Assembly (NCBI RefSeq): GCF_020497125.1
Contig: NC_059081.1
Location: 59,540,768-59,604,767, forward strand
DNA: 64,000 nucleotides
Direction: 5' to 3'
From: Mauremys mutica
Lineage: Eukaryota; Chordata; Testudines; Geoemydidae
Of the stretch, positions 25,458 to 34,129 are shown piece by piece. How positions within the stretch are numbered: the stretch's first letter is position 1; each line of letters opens with the position of its first letter. The notes beneath the pieces are model-generated. The model saw only the letters and a list, made by a program, of their open reading frames with translations. It did not search any database and was not told the origin of the DNA. A program made the translations under genes and the position numbers.

Positions 25458-25706
25458 AAGGGCCTGCTCTACACTAAAAAATTAGGTTGACCCAGCTAAA
25501 TTGCTATGGGGTATGAAATATTCACCCCCCCGAGGGACACAGTTAAGCCGACCCAACGTCCAGTGTAGACAGTGCTAGATTGATGGAAGAATTCTTCCAT
25601 TCATCTAGCTACTGCCTCGTCAGGAGGTGGATTAACTACAGCGAAGGGAGAATCCATAGTGAGTGTCTGCAATGAAGAATTAGTGGTTTAAGTGTAGACA
25701 TAGCTT
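25458..25706. mobile_element. MITE inside the old LINE
   Basis: Ends AAGGGCCTGCTCTACACTA and AAGTGTAGACATAGCTTTA are the TIRs of the GTGTAGACA family. It sits at the break in the LINE. Confidence 0.75.
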
Positions 25707-25748
25707 TAGGTTTGGTCTACAGTACCACCAACTTGTGTTGGTACAACT

Positions 25749-25840
25749 ATGTTGCTCGGGGGGGGTGGATTTTCCACACCCCAAGTGATGTAGTTATACT
25801 GACATAACCCAGTTTAGATGATACTATATCAATTGAAGGG
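25749..25840 (+). repeat. 92-bp direct repeat, left copy
   Basis: ATGTTGCTCGGG to CAATTGAAGGG, just before the LTR. The right copy is 26970-27061. They differ at two positions (a T/G change in the G run and ATACTAT/ATGCTAT). Confidence 0.95.
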
Positions 25841-26729
25841 TGTCATAAACAGTTAGTTAAGGGTTAAGGTTTTTGTCTACCTGTAAAGGGTTAACAAGCA
25901 GTACCTGTGGACACCTGACCAGAGGACCAATGAGGGACAAGATTATTTTCAAATCCGTGGAGGGAAGTTTTTTTTCCCTGTTCTTTGTTTTCTTAGTGAG
26001 CCTCTCTTGGGTATTAAGAGAGTCCAGACATCTTAATCAAGTCCTCCCAGGTTTCTGCAACAAATTCTTCTATTCAAGCTAGTGAGTATTAGCAAGGAAT
26101 TAGTATTCTTATACTTTTATTTCTGTATTTGCAATTCTGTGTTTTGCTATAGAATTTCTTTAAGTCTGTACTGTGATTGCTTTTACTGAGAAAAAAGGGA
26201 GGGGGAATTCTCTCCAGAGATTGATAAGTTTAGACCCTGTATTGTTCCAATTTGGTTACAGAGACAGTGACTTTTTCTTTTTATTCTTTAATAAATTATT
26301 TTCTTTTCTTTGGACTTGGTTAATTCCTTCTCTTGTGAAAATACAGGGGAAGGGGAGGGGGGAAGAGACAGTCCTCCTGGGTTTGATTCAAGCAGTTTGA
26401 ATCAGGTATCTCTTTCCAGGACTAGGGAAGGGGATGGGGAGGTAAGTCCCTCTTTGTGTTGAGTCAAGGATTTGACTCGGTGTATATCTCTCCAGAGTGG
26501 CTAGGAGAGAGGGAGGGGGGAAGTGGGCTGCTTCCCTGTGTGTAGAGATTCAGGAACATTGAATCTGTGTTCCCCAGGGAAAGTTGGGGGAACAGGCAGT
26601 GTGTCAGACACTTAAATCTGACTGGTGGCAGCGTAGTAGATCTAAACTAGGATTTTAGTTTAGAGGGAAACTAAGGCAGGTCCCCACATTGGAACCCAAC
26701 AGCTCCAAGTGGGGGTGAGACCTATGACA
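25841..26729 (+). mobile_element. endogenous retroviral 5' LTR (889 bp)
   Basis: Starts TGTCATAAAC and ends CCTATGACA, a 6-bp inverted terminus TGTCAT/ATGACA. AATAAA at 26290-26295 fits a + strand polyadenylation signal. It resembles a common turtle LTR. It is directly followed by a leader that begins TGGTGGCAGCGG, where a primer-binding site is expected. There is no second LTR. Confidence 0.82.
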
Positions 26730-26969
26730 TGGTGGCAGCGGTCTTCCGGACCCAGAGACAGAGGCACGGCTTTTCTTCCAAAGGCACTCTGAGGCAGTTT
26801 CAGGGTTAGAAGGATTTTCAGTTTCTTGCAGGGCTTTCTGTTACAAAGCCCTTCTGCTGAGAGGTGCTTCCTTCCATTGTGATACGAGGTACCACTCAGG
26901 ATTCCCTAGGTGGGGGGAAGTGCTCGTCAGAGCTGATTCCTGTCCAGCGGGAAAAACAGGTTTGGGGGG
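26730..26969 (+). mobile_element. retroviral leader fragment after the LTR
   Basis: About 240 bp of non-coding leader starting at the presumed primer-binding site. It has no gag, pol or env frame and stops abruptly at a copy of the upstream MITE sequence. The provirus is therefore missing all genes and its 3' LTR. Confidence 0.65.
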
Positions 26970-27061
26970 ATGTTGCTCGGGGGGGGGGGATTTTCCACAC
27001 CCCAAGTGATGTAGTTATACTGACATAACCCAGTTTAGATGATGCTATATCAATTGAAGGG
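26970..27061 (+). repeat. 92-bp direct repeat, right copy
   Basis: Second copy of 25749-25840, directly after the retroviral leader. The MITE then continues in its normal order. Confidence 0.95.
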
Positions 27062-27204
27062 CTTCTCCCATTGGCGTATCTACTGCTTCGTGGGGTGGTG
27101 GGATACTTACGCCTATGGGAGGAGCTCTTCCGTCGGCATAGGTGGCATCTTTACTAAGAGCTACAATGGCACAGCTGTGCCACTGCAATGCTGTCAGTCT
27201 AGAC

Positions 27205-27529
27205 CAGTGGTTCTCAAAGCCAGTCTGCCGCTTGTTCAGGGAAAGTCCCTGGCATGCTGGGCCGGTTTGTTTACCTGCTGTGTCCGCAGGTTCAGCCGAT
27301 CGTGGCTCCCACTGGCTGCGGTTCACCGCTCCAGGCCAATGGGGGCTGCAGGAAGTGGCGCTGGCAGAGGGATATGCTGGCCACTCTTCCTGCAGCCCCC
27401 ATTGACCTGGAACGGTGAACTGCGGCCAGTGGGATTGGCGGAACCTGCGGGCGTGGCAGGTAAACAAACTGGCCCAGCCTGCCAGGGGCTTTTCCTGAAC
27501 AAGTGGTGGCTTGGCTTTGAGAAGCACTG
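27205..27529. mobile_element. hAT-type palindromic MITE, copy 2
   Basis: Starts CAGTGGTTCTCAAAGCCAG and ends GGCTTTGAGAAGCACTG. The flanks GTCTAGAC (27197-27204) and GCCTAGAC (27530-27537) match at 7 of 8. The interior (GTCCGCAGGTTCAGCCGATC, CCAGGCCAATGGGGGC) matches the copies at 1487 and 30823. Confidence 0.92.
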
Positions 27530-27547
27530 GCCTAGACAAGCCCTGAC

Positions 27548-27668
27548 ATTATAAGATCTTTGAGGCAGGGCCTGGGTTTTTGGTTCTGTGTTTGTATAGT
27601 GCCTAGCATAGAGGGGTCTTGGTTGATGACTAGGGCTCTTAGCCACTTCTGCAATACAAATAATAAAT
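27548..27668 (+). mobile_element. old LINE, 3' tail, part 2
   Basis: AAGATCTTTGAGGCAGGGCC, GTGTTTGTATAGTGCCTAGC and CAATACAAATAATAAAT are the 3' tail that belongs after 25457. It is the same tail carried by the MIR-type SINE at 2516-2750. Confidence 0.78.
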
Positions 27669-27677
27669 GGGGATGCT

Positions 27678-28152
27678 CTAGCTGCAGGGCAGAATGTATG
27701 TTCTGGTGTGCACCTTCAGTTCTACCTAGCTGCAGGGCAGAATGTATGTTCTGGTGTGCACCTTCAGTTCTACCTAGCTGCAGACAGGGGCAGCTCTAGG
27801 ATTTCCGCCGCCCCAAGCAAGGCGGCACGCCGCGGGGGGCGCTCTGCCGATCGCTGGTCCCGCAACGCCAGTGGGCCTCTCGCAGACGTGCCTGCGGAGG
27901 GTCCACTGGTCCCGCGGCTCCGGTGGACCTCCCGTAGGCATGCCTGCGGATGCTCCACCGGAGCTGCGGGACCAGCGGCCCCTCCGCAGGCACGTCTGCG
28001 GAAGTCCACCGGTGCCGCGGGAGGTCCGCCGGAGCCGCCTGCCGCCCTCCCGCGGGACACCGCCCCAAGCGCGCGCTTGGCACGCTGGGGTCTGGAGCCG
28101 GCCCTGGCTGCAGGGCAGAATGTATGTTCTGGTGTGCACCTTCAGTACTAAC
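27678..28152. repeat. 48-bp tandem repeat, three units, third split by a hAT MITE
   Basis: Units start CTAGCTGCAGGGCAGAATG at 27678, 27726 and 27774. The third is interrupted after 27784 and resumes at 28107 as GCTGCAGGGCAGAATG. Units 1 and 2 are nearly identical. Confidence 0.93.
27785..28106. mobile_element. GC-rich hAT MITE in the tandem repeat
   Basis: Begins CAGGGGCAGCTCTAGG and ends CTGGAGCCGGCCCTG. The flanks GCTGCAGA (27777-27784) and GCTGCAGG (28107-28114) match at 7 of 8. The interior is GC-rich and internally palindromic (repeated CAGACGTGCCTGCGGAGG-like blocks in both directions). The long frames on both strands come from this composition. Confidence 0.9.
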
Positions 28153-28398
28153 TTTGCACTGCTGTCTTTAGCATTAGGAGTTGATTCGTTCTCCATGTTA
28201 GTTTAACCACGGATACCTCAGAGTCCTAGCAGAGAGGCAAATGCCATTCATCGAATAGAATTATGGAGTCAACATCAGTGGTGGCTCCAAAGGGTGGGGT
28301 GAATAAAAAGGATGAGGTCTAAAGAAGGAGTTACCAACAACTGCAGAGTAAAAGACATCCACTGAATCTTATCTACCTATACCTGTGCAAGCCATTGG

Positions 28399-28674
28399 CA
28401 GGGGTGCGTGCAAGTGGAGGCAAGCAGGGGCATGGGCCTCCCTGCCAATAATCAGCTGGGAACACAGAACTTCTTCAGCCCTGGGGCTGTGGTGGAGAGA
28501 ATGAACTCTGTCTCAGCCCTGCAGAAGAGGAGCTCTCTCGCTCTCCCTGCAGCAGCCCAGGAGCAGGGCTCCAGGGCTGGAGGAGTTTGCTCTCCCCCAA
28601 CCCCCAGAGGAGTTCTGCGTCCCTCACCAGTGCCCCCCACAGCGGTAACATTTAAATTCCTGCGCACGCCCCTG
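28399..28674. mobile_element. hAT-like MITE (GTGCGTGCA / TGCGCACG ends)
   Basis: Starts CAGGGGTGCGTGCA and ends TGCGCACGCCCCTG. The 8-bp flanks GCCATTGG and CCCCTTGG match at 6 of 8, so the target duplication is decayed. Confidence 0.75.
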
Positions 28675-28679
28675 CCCCT

Positions 28680-29810
28680 TGGTCAATATTCCCTTGCGAT
28701 ACACAAGAAATGTAGTCCAGTGCTCATTGACAAATATTCAGAAAAAAAGATTGTCGTTAGTTGTATCACCTACATTGCGAACCAAAGGCATTCCTTTATT
28801 AAGAACTCCAGTTCAGTTCATTTTTAAACTGGTAAACAGTGCACCGTTGGGATCTATTTTGTTATTTTCACATTAAAGGTGGACAGAAAGTCCAGAGTTC
28901 TGAAACATCCGGTATTAAGTGGTTGTGTGATGCGAATTGTGGTTTCCCATGGGACCCAGTCAATACACCAAACTTGGCCATATCGGGCTTTGCAATCAGA
29001 TTTTAGTCCTTTAATGGTAATGAATCAATTATTTTTCCAGCCACCATGCTACTTCCTTTCTTCTTTACTTACTGTTTTTTTGCAAAAAATATTTCTTCAG
29101 CCTTTTCATATAGAGGTCTGAATTATTTTTTAAAATAACAGTGCATTTCAAAACCTCAATAGCTTTGTGGTGAACTAACTTGCTAAAAACATGAATAATT
29201 AGAGATGATCTCACAGCCTGAGCTTAACATGATATCCTGAAACCAGATGCTATGCAAATGTTAAACTTTTCTTCTCCCCATTACATCTGAAGTTATTCAC
29301 CAACCCAATGGTTTTTTTAGTTCCTGTCAATGCAGAAAAACAGCATTAGGGTGGAGTAAAATGTTTTTAAAAATTAATTGTGGAATAATAATAATCATTT
29401 GTAATGGGAATTTTGACTGAATGGAAGCTGATAATTTGTCCTGGCTAATTATTAAACAAAAGAAAAGCAGGTCAAATAACTTCAAGTGTCAGACATCAAC
29501 CCAGAATGACACAGATCTTTTCAATTAATTGAGAAACCTAGCTACCTACCTCATCCGAATACGCCTAGTTATAGTAGAGGTGCACATTGTTCAGTCTGAG
29601 TTGTGCGTCTCTCTCTGTGCTTGGTCTACAGAGAGAGTGAGTCTGTAAAAGCTCATAGTTTGATTCTTTAGCTCAAGCTGTGAAGGCATTTAGCTCTGGA
29701 AGCCACCCAGTGAAGACCATGATGATGGTACTTAGAGTAGCACATGTGGAGTAGAAAGGCTCGCCTGTTATTTGGAGAGTTGTGTGGCCCCTGAGGACAA
29801 AGGAAAGAAT
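28680..29810. other. intergenic, no recognised element
   Basis: AT-rich unique sequence. Confidence 0.5.
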
Positions 29811-29811
29811 A

Positions 29812-29888
29812 GTGTTATTTATATGCTGGGCTCCATAACAAATAAAACCTAGCCACCCGCCCCAAAGAGTTTACATTTTAATTTTAGA
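29812..29888 (-). repeat. LINE/MIR-type 3' tail fragment
   Basis: Reverse orientation of the tail family: GGGCTCCATAACAAAT and CCGCCCCAAAGAGTTTACA on +. Confidence 0.65.
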
Positions 29889-29889
29889 C

Positions 29890-30660
29890 ACAACATCCTC
29901 TGGGAATACCACCAGTGAAGGAATTCTGAAACTCAAAGACATCACAAGCCAAGTTAGCACCTGGACCCCTCTCTGAGTCCCACAGCATCGGCAGTGGCAG
30001 AGGTGGTCCAGGGACAGGGAAGGGAGATTTCTGAGGTGAGGGAGGGGAGAGGGCTGGAGTGCATTGTGCACAGAGGCCTGTAGGAAATGGAGTTTAACTT
30101 AGAACAGGCCAACAGCTGCTCTAATTGAAACCAGAGGTGAGGCAGATTCCTCCCTGCATCGGAATGCAATGCAAACACAAAGGGACTTAACGCCACCTAC
30201 CTTCGCTACCTCTTCCACCCCCAGCCCCATTCCAGTACAGGAACAAAGCAACTGAGAATCAGGGCCAGTAAGTGAGAGAATATATGAATAGGGACATGGG
30301 CGGAGGAAGAATATGCGCTACAGTAATACGATCTTGTGGCTATTCTGCCAAGCTGTACGGTCCCATTAAATGTACAGAAGCCGTTTCTTAGTTTTATTTC
30401 CTCTCCCCCCTTTTATCGGCTGTGTGTATGTGGGTGGGTGGAACTGAGGTGATGAGGGAGAGGAGAGATTGCCGAGGGCAAGTGTGGGGGAGTTCAGAGG
30501 GTGGGATTGGTCAGCGAGACAGCGGGGGCATGAGGAGAGCAGAAGCTGGAGGATGGGGATGGGAAGGAGTGGTGGGGTGGGGACAGGCACGGGCGAGGGG
30601 AGAGGAAGGACAAAAACTAGGTGATGGTGCAGGTGGTATGGTGAAGTGGGGTGAAAACAA
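29890..30660. other. intergenic, purine-rich
   Basis: Strong G/A bias from 30430 to 30660 on +. Long frames on the minus strand reflect this bias. Confidence 0.5.
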
Positions 30661-30767
30661 AAGGTGGTGTAGTGAGGCGGCCTGGCTCCCAGGCGCCCCA
30701 GAGAGGGACGAGCCCTTATGGATGCCAAAGTGCCCGCCCCCCAGAGGTCAAGGCGCAAGACAGGAAG

Positions 30768-30774
30768 TATAAAA
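30768..30774 (+). promoter_or_regulatory. TATA box of the GC-rich retroelement
   Basis: TATAAAA in GC-rich context, preceded by CAGGAAG. Promoter role inferred. Confidence 0.45.
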
Positions 30775-30822
30775 GCCCAGCCCCAGGGCTCAGAAGCGGC
30801 CTGGCCGCCAGAGAGGCCAGAC

Positions 30823-31157
30823 CAGGGGTCGGCAACCGGTGGCTCGCGGCTCGCCAGGGTAAGCACCCTGGCGGGCCGGCCCGGTTTGTTTATCTGCCGC
30901 GTCGGCAAGTTCAGCCGATCGCGGCTCCCACTGGCCGCGGTTCGCGGTCCCAGGCCAATGCGGGAGGCAGGAAGCTGCGGCCAGAACATCCCTCGGCTCA
31001 CGCCGCTTCCTGCCTCCCGCATTGGCCTGGGACCGCGAACCGCGGCCAGTGGGAGCCGCGATCGGCCGAACTTGCCGACGCGGCAGATAAACAAACCGGG
31101 CCGGCCCGCCAGGGTGCTTACCCTGGCGAGCCGCGAGCCACCGGTTGCCGACCCCTG
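30823..31157. mobile_element. hAT-type palindromic MITE, copy 3 (youngest)
   Basis: Begins CAGGGGTCGGCAACCGG and ends CCGGTTGCCGACCCCTG. The perfect 8-bp target duplication GGCCAGAC is at 30815-30822 and 31158-31165. The two halves are almost perfect inverted copies over about 150 bp each, with a short asymmetric centre, so the transcript or single strand would fold into a long hairpin. Confidence 0.96.
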
Positions 31158-31649
31158 GGCCAGACGGTGGTGCCCTAGCTCCCGCTGGGGAGACTCCTGC
31201 CGCCTGCGACCGACCCGAGGACTGGCCATACCCGCGGAGACTGGACGCCGACCAGATGCTGGAAAAGCCCCTAAGCCGACCGGTACAAAGGGACCCCGAG
31301 GAGCTGCCCAGTTTACCCCTCGCTCAGTATCCCGAGGAGCCCATGGTGTGGGATGCTGTGGACGCCGCCGCTGAGACACAGGTACCAGTAGAGGGGGAAG
31401 TTGGAAGTAGCCCGGGGGCAGCCGACCCTAGTCTGGCTGCAGCACACCCAGAGCCAATGTCGGTGTGTCGCGGCCAGGATCCCCACTGACACAGCAACAG
31501 GCTGCCTGCCGCTGTTAGGGCCCCGGGCTGGGACGCAGAGGAGTGGGTGGGCCTGCGTCCCCCCTGCCACCCCACTCACGGGTGGCCGTCTCCCCCTCGC
31601 CCCCACGCTCAGGCCCAGGAGCCTGGGCTTCTTAAACTACTGAACTGTT

Positions 31650-31765
31650 TGCTCAGCCCCTGCCTGAGGGTCTGAGCCCCGAATTGTTGTTTGGTGCCTT
31701 GCCCTGACCTAGGGCCGGGGCTTGAATACTAAACTTTTGCTCAGCCCCTGCCTGAGGGCCTGAGC
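31650..31765 (+). repeat. 28-bp motif repeated with 88-bp spacing
   Basis: TGCTCAGCCCCTGCCTGAGG is present at 31650 and 31738 with one difference in the following bases (GTCTGAGC/GCCTGAGC). Confidence 0.85.
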
Positions 31766-32042
31766 TCCTGGCTGTTTCCTGCCTCACCAGACTAATTCGC
31801 CAGCTCACCCGACTCGTGTAGTGAGGCAGCCTGACTCCCAGCCGCCCCAGAAAGGGGCGTACCCCAACAGCGGACGTTTACAGGTGGTCATAAAAACATG
31901 TGGCAGTAAAGAGATAATATTGGAGGAAACTGTGGTGCTAGGTACAGGGGGCTGATGGATTAGCACAGCCTGGATCAGGGGACGTGGTGTAAGGAGTTTC
32001 TGTGGTACAAAGGGGGTGGATGGACCAGCCCTAGACCCTTAG

Positions 32043-32300
32043 GGGTAAGTCTACACTGTGATAAAACACCTACAGCTGGCCTGGGTTTAGCTGACTGGGG
32101 CTTGGACTGTGGGGCTATAAAACTGCAGTGTAGACGTTTGGGCTTGGGTTGGAGCCCAAGTTCTGTGACTACGCGACCGGGAAGGATCCCAGAGCCCAGG
32201 CTCCAGCCCGAGCCTAGATGTTTACACAGCCCGAGCCCTGTAAGCCTGAGTCAGCTGATGCAGGCCAGCTGTAGATGTGTTATTACAGTGTAGACAGGTC
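32043..32300. mobile_element. long palindromic MITE (GTCTACACTG ends)
   Basis: AGTCTACACTGTGATAAAAC and CTACAGCTGGCC at the 5' end are answered by GGCCAGCTGTAG and TTATTACAGTGTAGAC at the 3' end. The centre repeats GTGTAGACGTTTGGGCTTGG in inverted, diverged form (AGCCCGAGCCTAGATGTTTA). No coding capacity. Confidence 0.82.
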
Positions 32301-32304
32301 TGTA

Positions 32305-33885
32305 TGGGGCTCATCAGCTCAAACCAACTGGTCCATCAGTCTAGCACCAGCGTCCTCTGACTCAGGATTGAAGGTCATGTTGGGCCCTTCTTTCCCAGGC
32401 TGGCAAAAGCAGGCTACCACTGGAGAGGACAGTTTTGTGCTACTCTCAATCAGTTCCTGCCAATGAAGAGAGGAGCTGTCTCCACAGGGACCCACATCTA
32501 GTCTTACTTAGATGGAACCACAGTCGTTCCCGCATAAGGCTTCTGAGCAGAGAACAGAGACAAGTGTGTGTTCTTCTTCCAAAAAGGCACGCTCAGAAAA
32601 GAAACAGTATGGTAGCAGAGCTGGCATCATTAACAGAATATTTCCCCAGAGCAACAGCTGTACCCATGGTATCTCCCATCTTAACTGTAGTAAGGTACCA
32701 AGTGACAACAGGTGCCTGGGGCAATGAGCATTGAGTTTTGTAATGCATTTCCCCCAAAAGCTTATCAGTTAATTGCATTCTCAATATGCAGTCCCCATCA
32801 GCCACCAGCAGATTTAATTATGGTTGACGAGGACTAAAAGGCATCATTCACTTAACTGCATGCGAAATCCAAGGTACGGATGCTGTTCCTAACTCTATCT
32901 TTACTCTGGATAAGTCGGGGTCAAGAATAGGCCAGGAATTCACCTCTAAAAGCTCATTTATACCATGGTACTTGATGGTATGAGAGAATTTATTTGCAAA
33001 TTGATTTTAATTTGTCCAACCAACAGTGTGATATAGGCCCAACCAGTTATTTTCACACAACTTTGAGTTACTATACACTATTTTTATTTACTGAGTGCTC
33101 ATGGGTAAGAGCAAATTATGACTCTCTTCATGCCATCATTATTGCTATATGGGCATCACACCTAAATTACACAGTAGTAAATGTCCATTGTGTAACTATG
33201 CCAATATCGATATTCATATTATTTTAAAATAAAATATTTACCCAACTGTTAGCACTTCTTTGGAGTTGCTGTAGTCTATCATCTTAATAAAAAATTACAG
33301 TATTTTTCATCATTTTTTTCTAGTTCATAGACCAATTCATGGGCATTTTGAATCTGTGGTGGTCCATTCATATACCTTTAGGCTTATTATATAAGAGCTT
33401 AATAGGGTGAAGAAAAAAGAAAAAGTAATGGCCTATTATGTAGATACATACTTACAGTACTTTAAAACCTCTTTTGCCAATGATCCACAATGACTTTTCC
33501 ATGGACCTGACAGACTCTCACATAAAAACAGAAGATGATTTTCAATGCTTACACAACCTTAAACATGTAGATACTTTGAAAAGGTATGTCCTTAAAAGGT
33601 ATTTTTTTCTTAAAAGGAAATACCTGGTGATTTCAGGAACTTTGCATACTTCAACTCTGCATTGCCAAAGGGGCTGAACTGGTCTTTCATTATCTTTCCT
33701 CCCCCAATTCTTAAAGTATAACGCATGACAGATTTCAGATTGAATACATTTTCCATTTGCTGAATCGTTGTTTTGTTCATAGCTGTTTGAGGTTAACTCT
33801 GCACGTATTAATCAAACCCACTACTTCCCTTCTTGTAAAACCAAAACAAAGTCTCATGCACTTTCGGGTACAGAGTGTATGTATT
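32305..33885. other. CTLA4 upstream region, no recognised repeat
   Basis: About 1.6 kb without a repeat that I can name, in contrast to the repeat-dense DNA before it. It may hold distal control sites of CTLA4, but I cannot mark any from sequence alone. Confidence 0.5.
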
Positions 33886-33889
33886 TGGG

Positions 33890-33945
33890 ATCAAAGCTAT
33901 ATATACACACACTGAATCTGTGTGGGTTCAAACATTTCGAGGTTC
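33890..33945 (+). promoter_or_regulatory. CTLA4: CTLA4 core promoter with TATA box
   Basis: A TATATATA tract at 33898-33905 sits directly after GGGATCAAAGC, and is followed by TCTGTGTGGGTTCAAACA and CCTGAAAGGT. This order of short blocks is the one I remember around the mammalian CTLA4 start site, so transcription probably begins about 25-30 bp after the TATA tract. Exact start and factor sites are inference. Confidence 0.7.
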
Positions 33946-34071
33946 AGTATCCTGAAAGGTCTTGCCCTTTTCCCTGCAGTTCTGATTATAAATCTGATTT
34001 AATTCCATCTGGACTTGGCGTTAGAAGGCAACAGGCAACTTCAACTTTCTAACGTCTGTCTCTTCGCTGGA

Positions 34072-34129
34072 ATGCTCACGCTATTGATCACCATTGGCTT
34101 CCTCAGCACAGCCACTGGCATCGCCAAAG
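34072..34129 (+). CDS. CTLA4: CTLA4 exon 1, coding part (signal peptide)
   Basis: Fifty-eight coding bases encode a 19-residue leader beginning MLTLLITIG and ending GIAK, followed by a phase-1 donor (AAAG then GTGGGT). This is the only ATG in frame with the IgV exon between the donor and an in-frame TAA at 34000-34002, so it decides the start. The frame stays open between that TAA and the ATG, and its codons (RQLQLSN and so on) loosely resemble the mammalian N-terminus, which suggests the ancestral start lay further upstream. Confidence 0.85.

Larger units (their letters stand above)
25707..27545. mobile_element. second MITE of the same family, split by later insertions
   Basis: The 5' part (25707-25840) starts GGTTTGGTCTACAGTA. 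After the retroviral insertion it resumes at 27061 (CTTCTCCCATTGGCGTAT) and is broken again by a hAT element at 27205-27529 within its terminal repeat, ending CTAGACAAGCCCTGAC. Rejoining the pieces in order restores one element with matching ends. Confidence 0.72.
30667..31866 (+). mobile_element. GC-rich retroelement fragment with TATA box and gag-like frame
   Basis: Starts GTGTAGTGAGGCGGCCTGG; the same roughly 50-bp start recurs at 31817-31866, as with an LTR or tandem 5' end. TATAAAA lies at 30768-30774, followed by CAGCCCCAGGG. Downstream, a frame of 114 codons (31145-31489) is acidic and proline-rich (DPEELPSLPLAQYPEEP) with no domain I recognise. Two copies of a 28-bp motif starting TGCTCAGCCCCTGCC follow at 31650 and 31738. 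A hAT MITE (30823-31157) interrupts it between the TATA box and the frame. I cannot assign the superfamily; LTR/Gypsy or a LINE 5' end are both possible. Confidence 0.6.

Noticed and set aside
25841..26969. Intact endogenous retrovirus
   Set aside because: Only one LTR and a short leader are present; no gene survives.
27045..28196. Several 90-170 codon frames on both strands
   Set aside because: They coincide with the hAT MITEs at 27205 and 27785 and mirror each other.
30366..31379. 337-codon minus frame and long + frames across the GC-rich element
   Set aside because: They run through both arms of the palindromic hAT MITE, so the same peptide pieces appear on both strands. This is composition and symmetry, not a gene.
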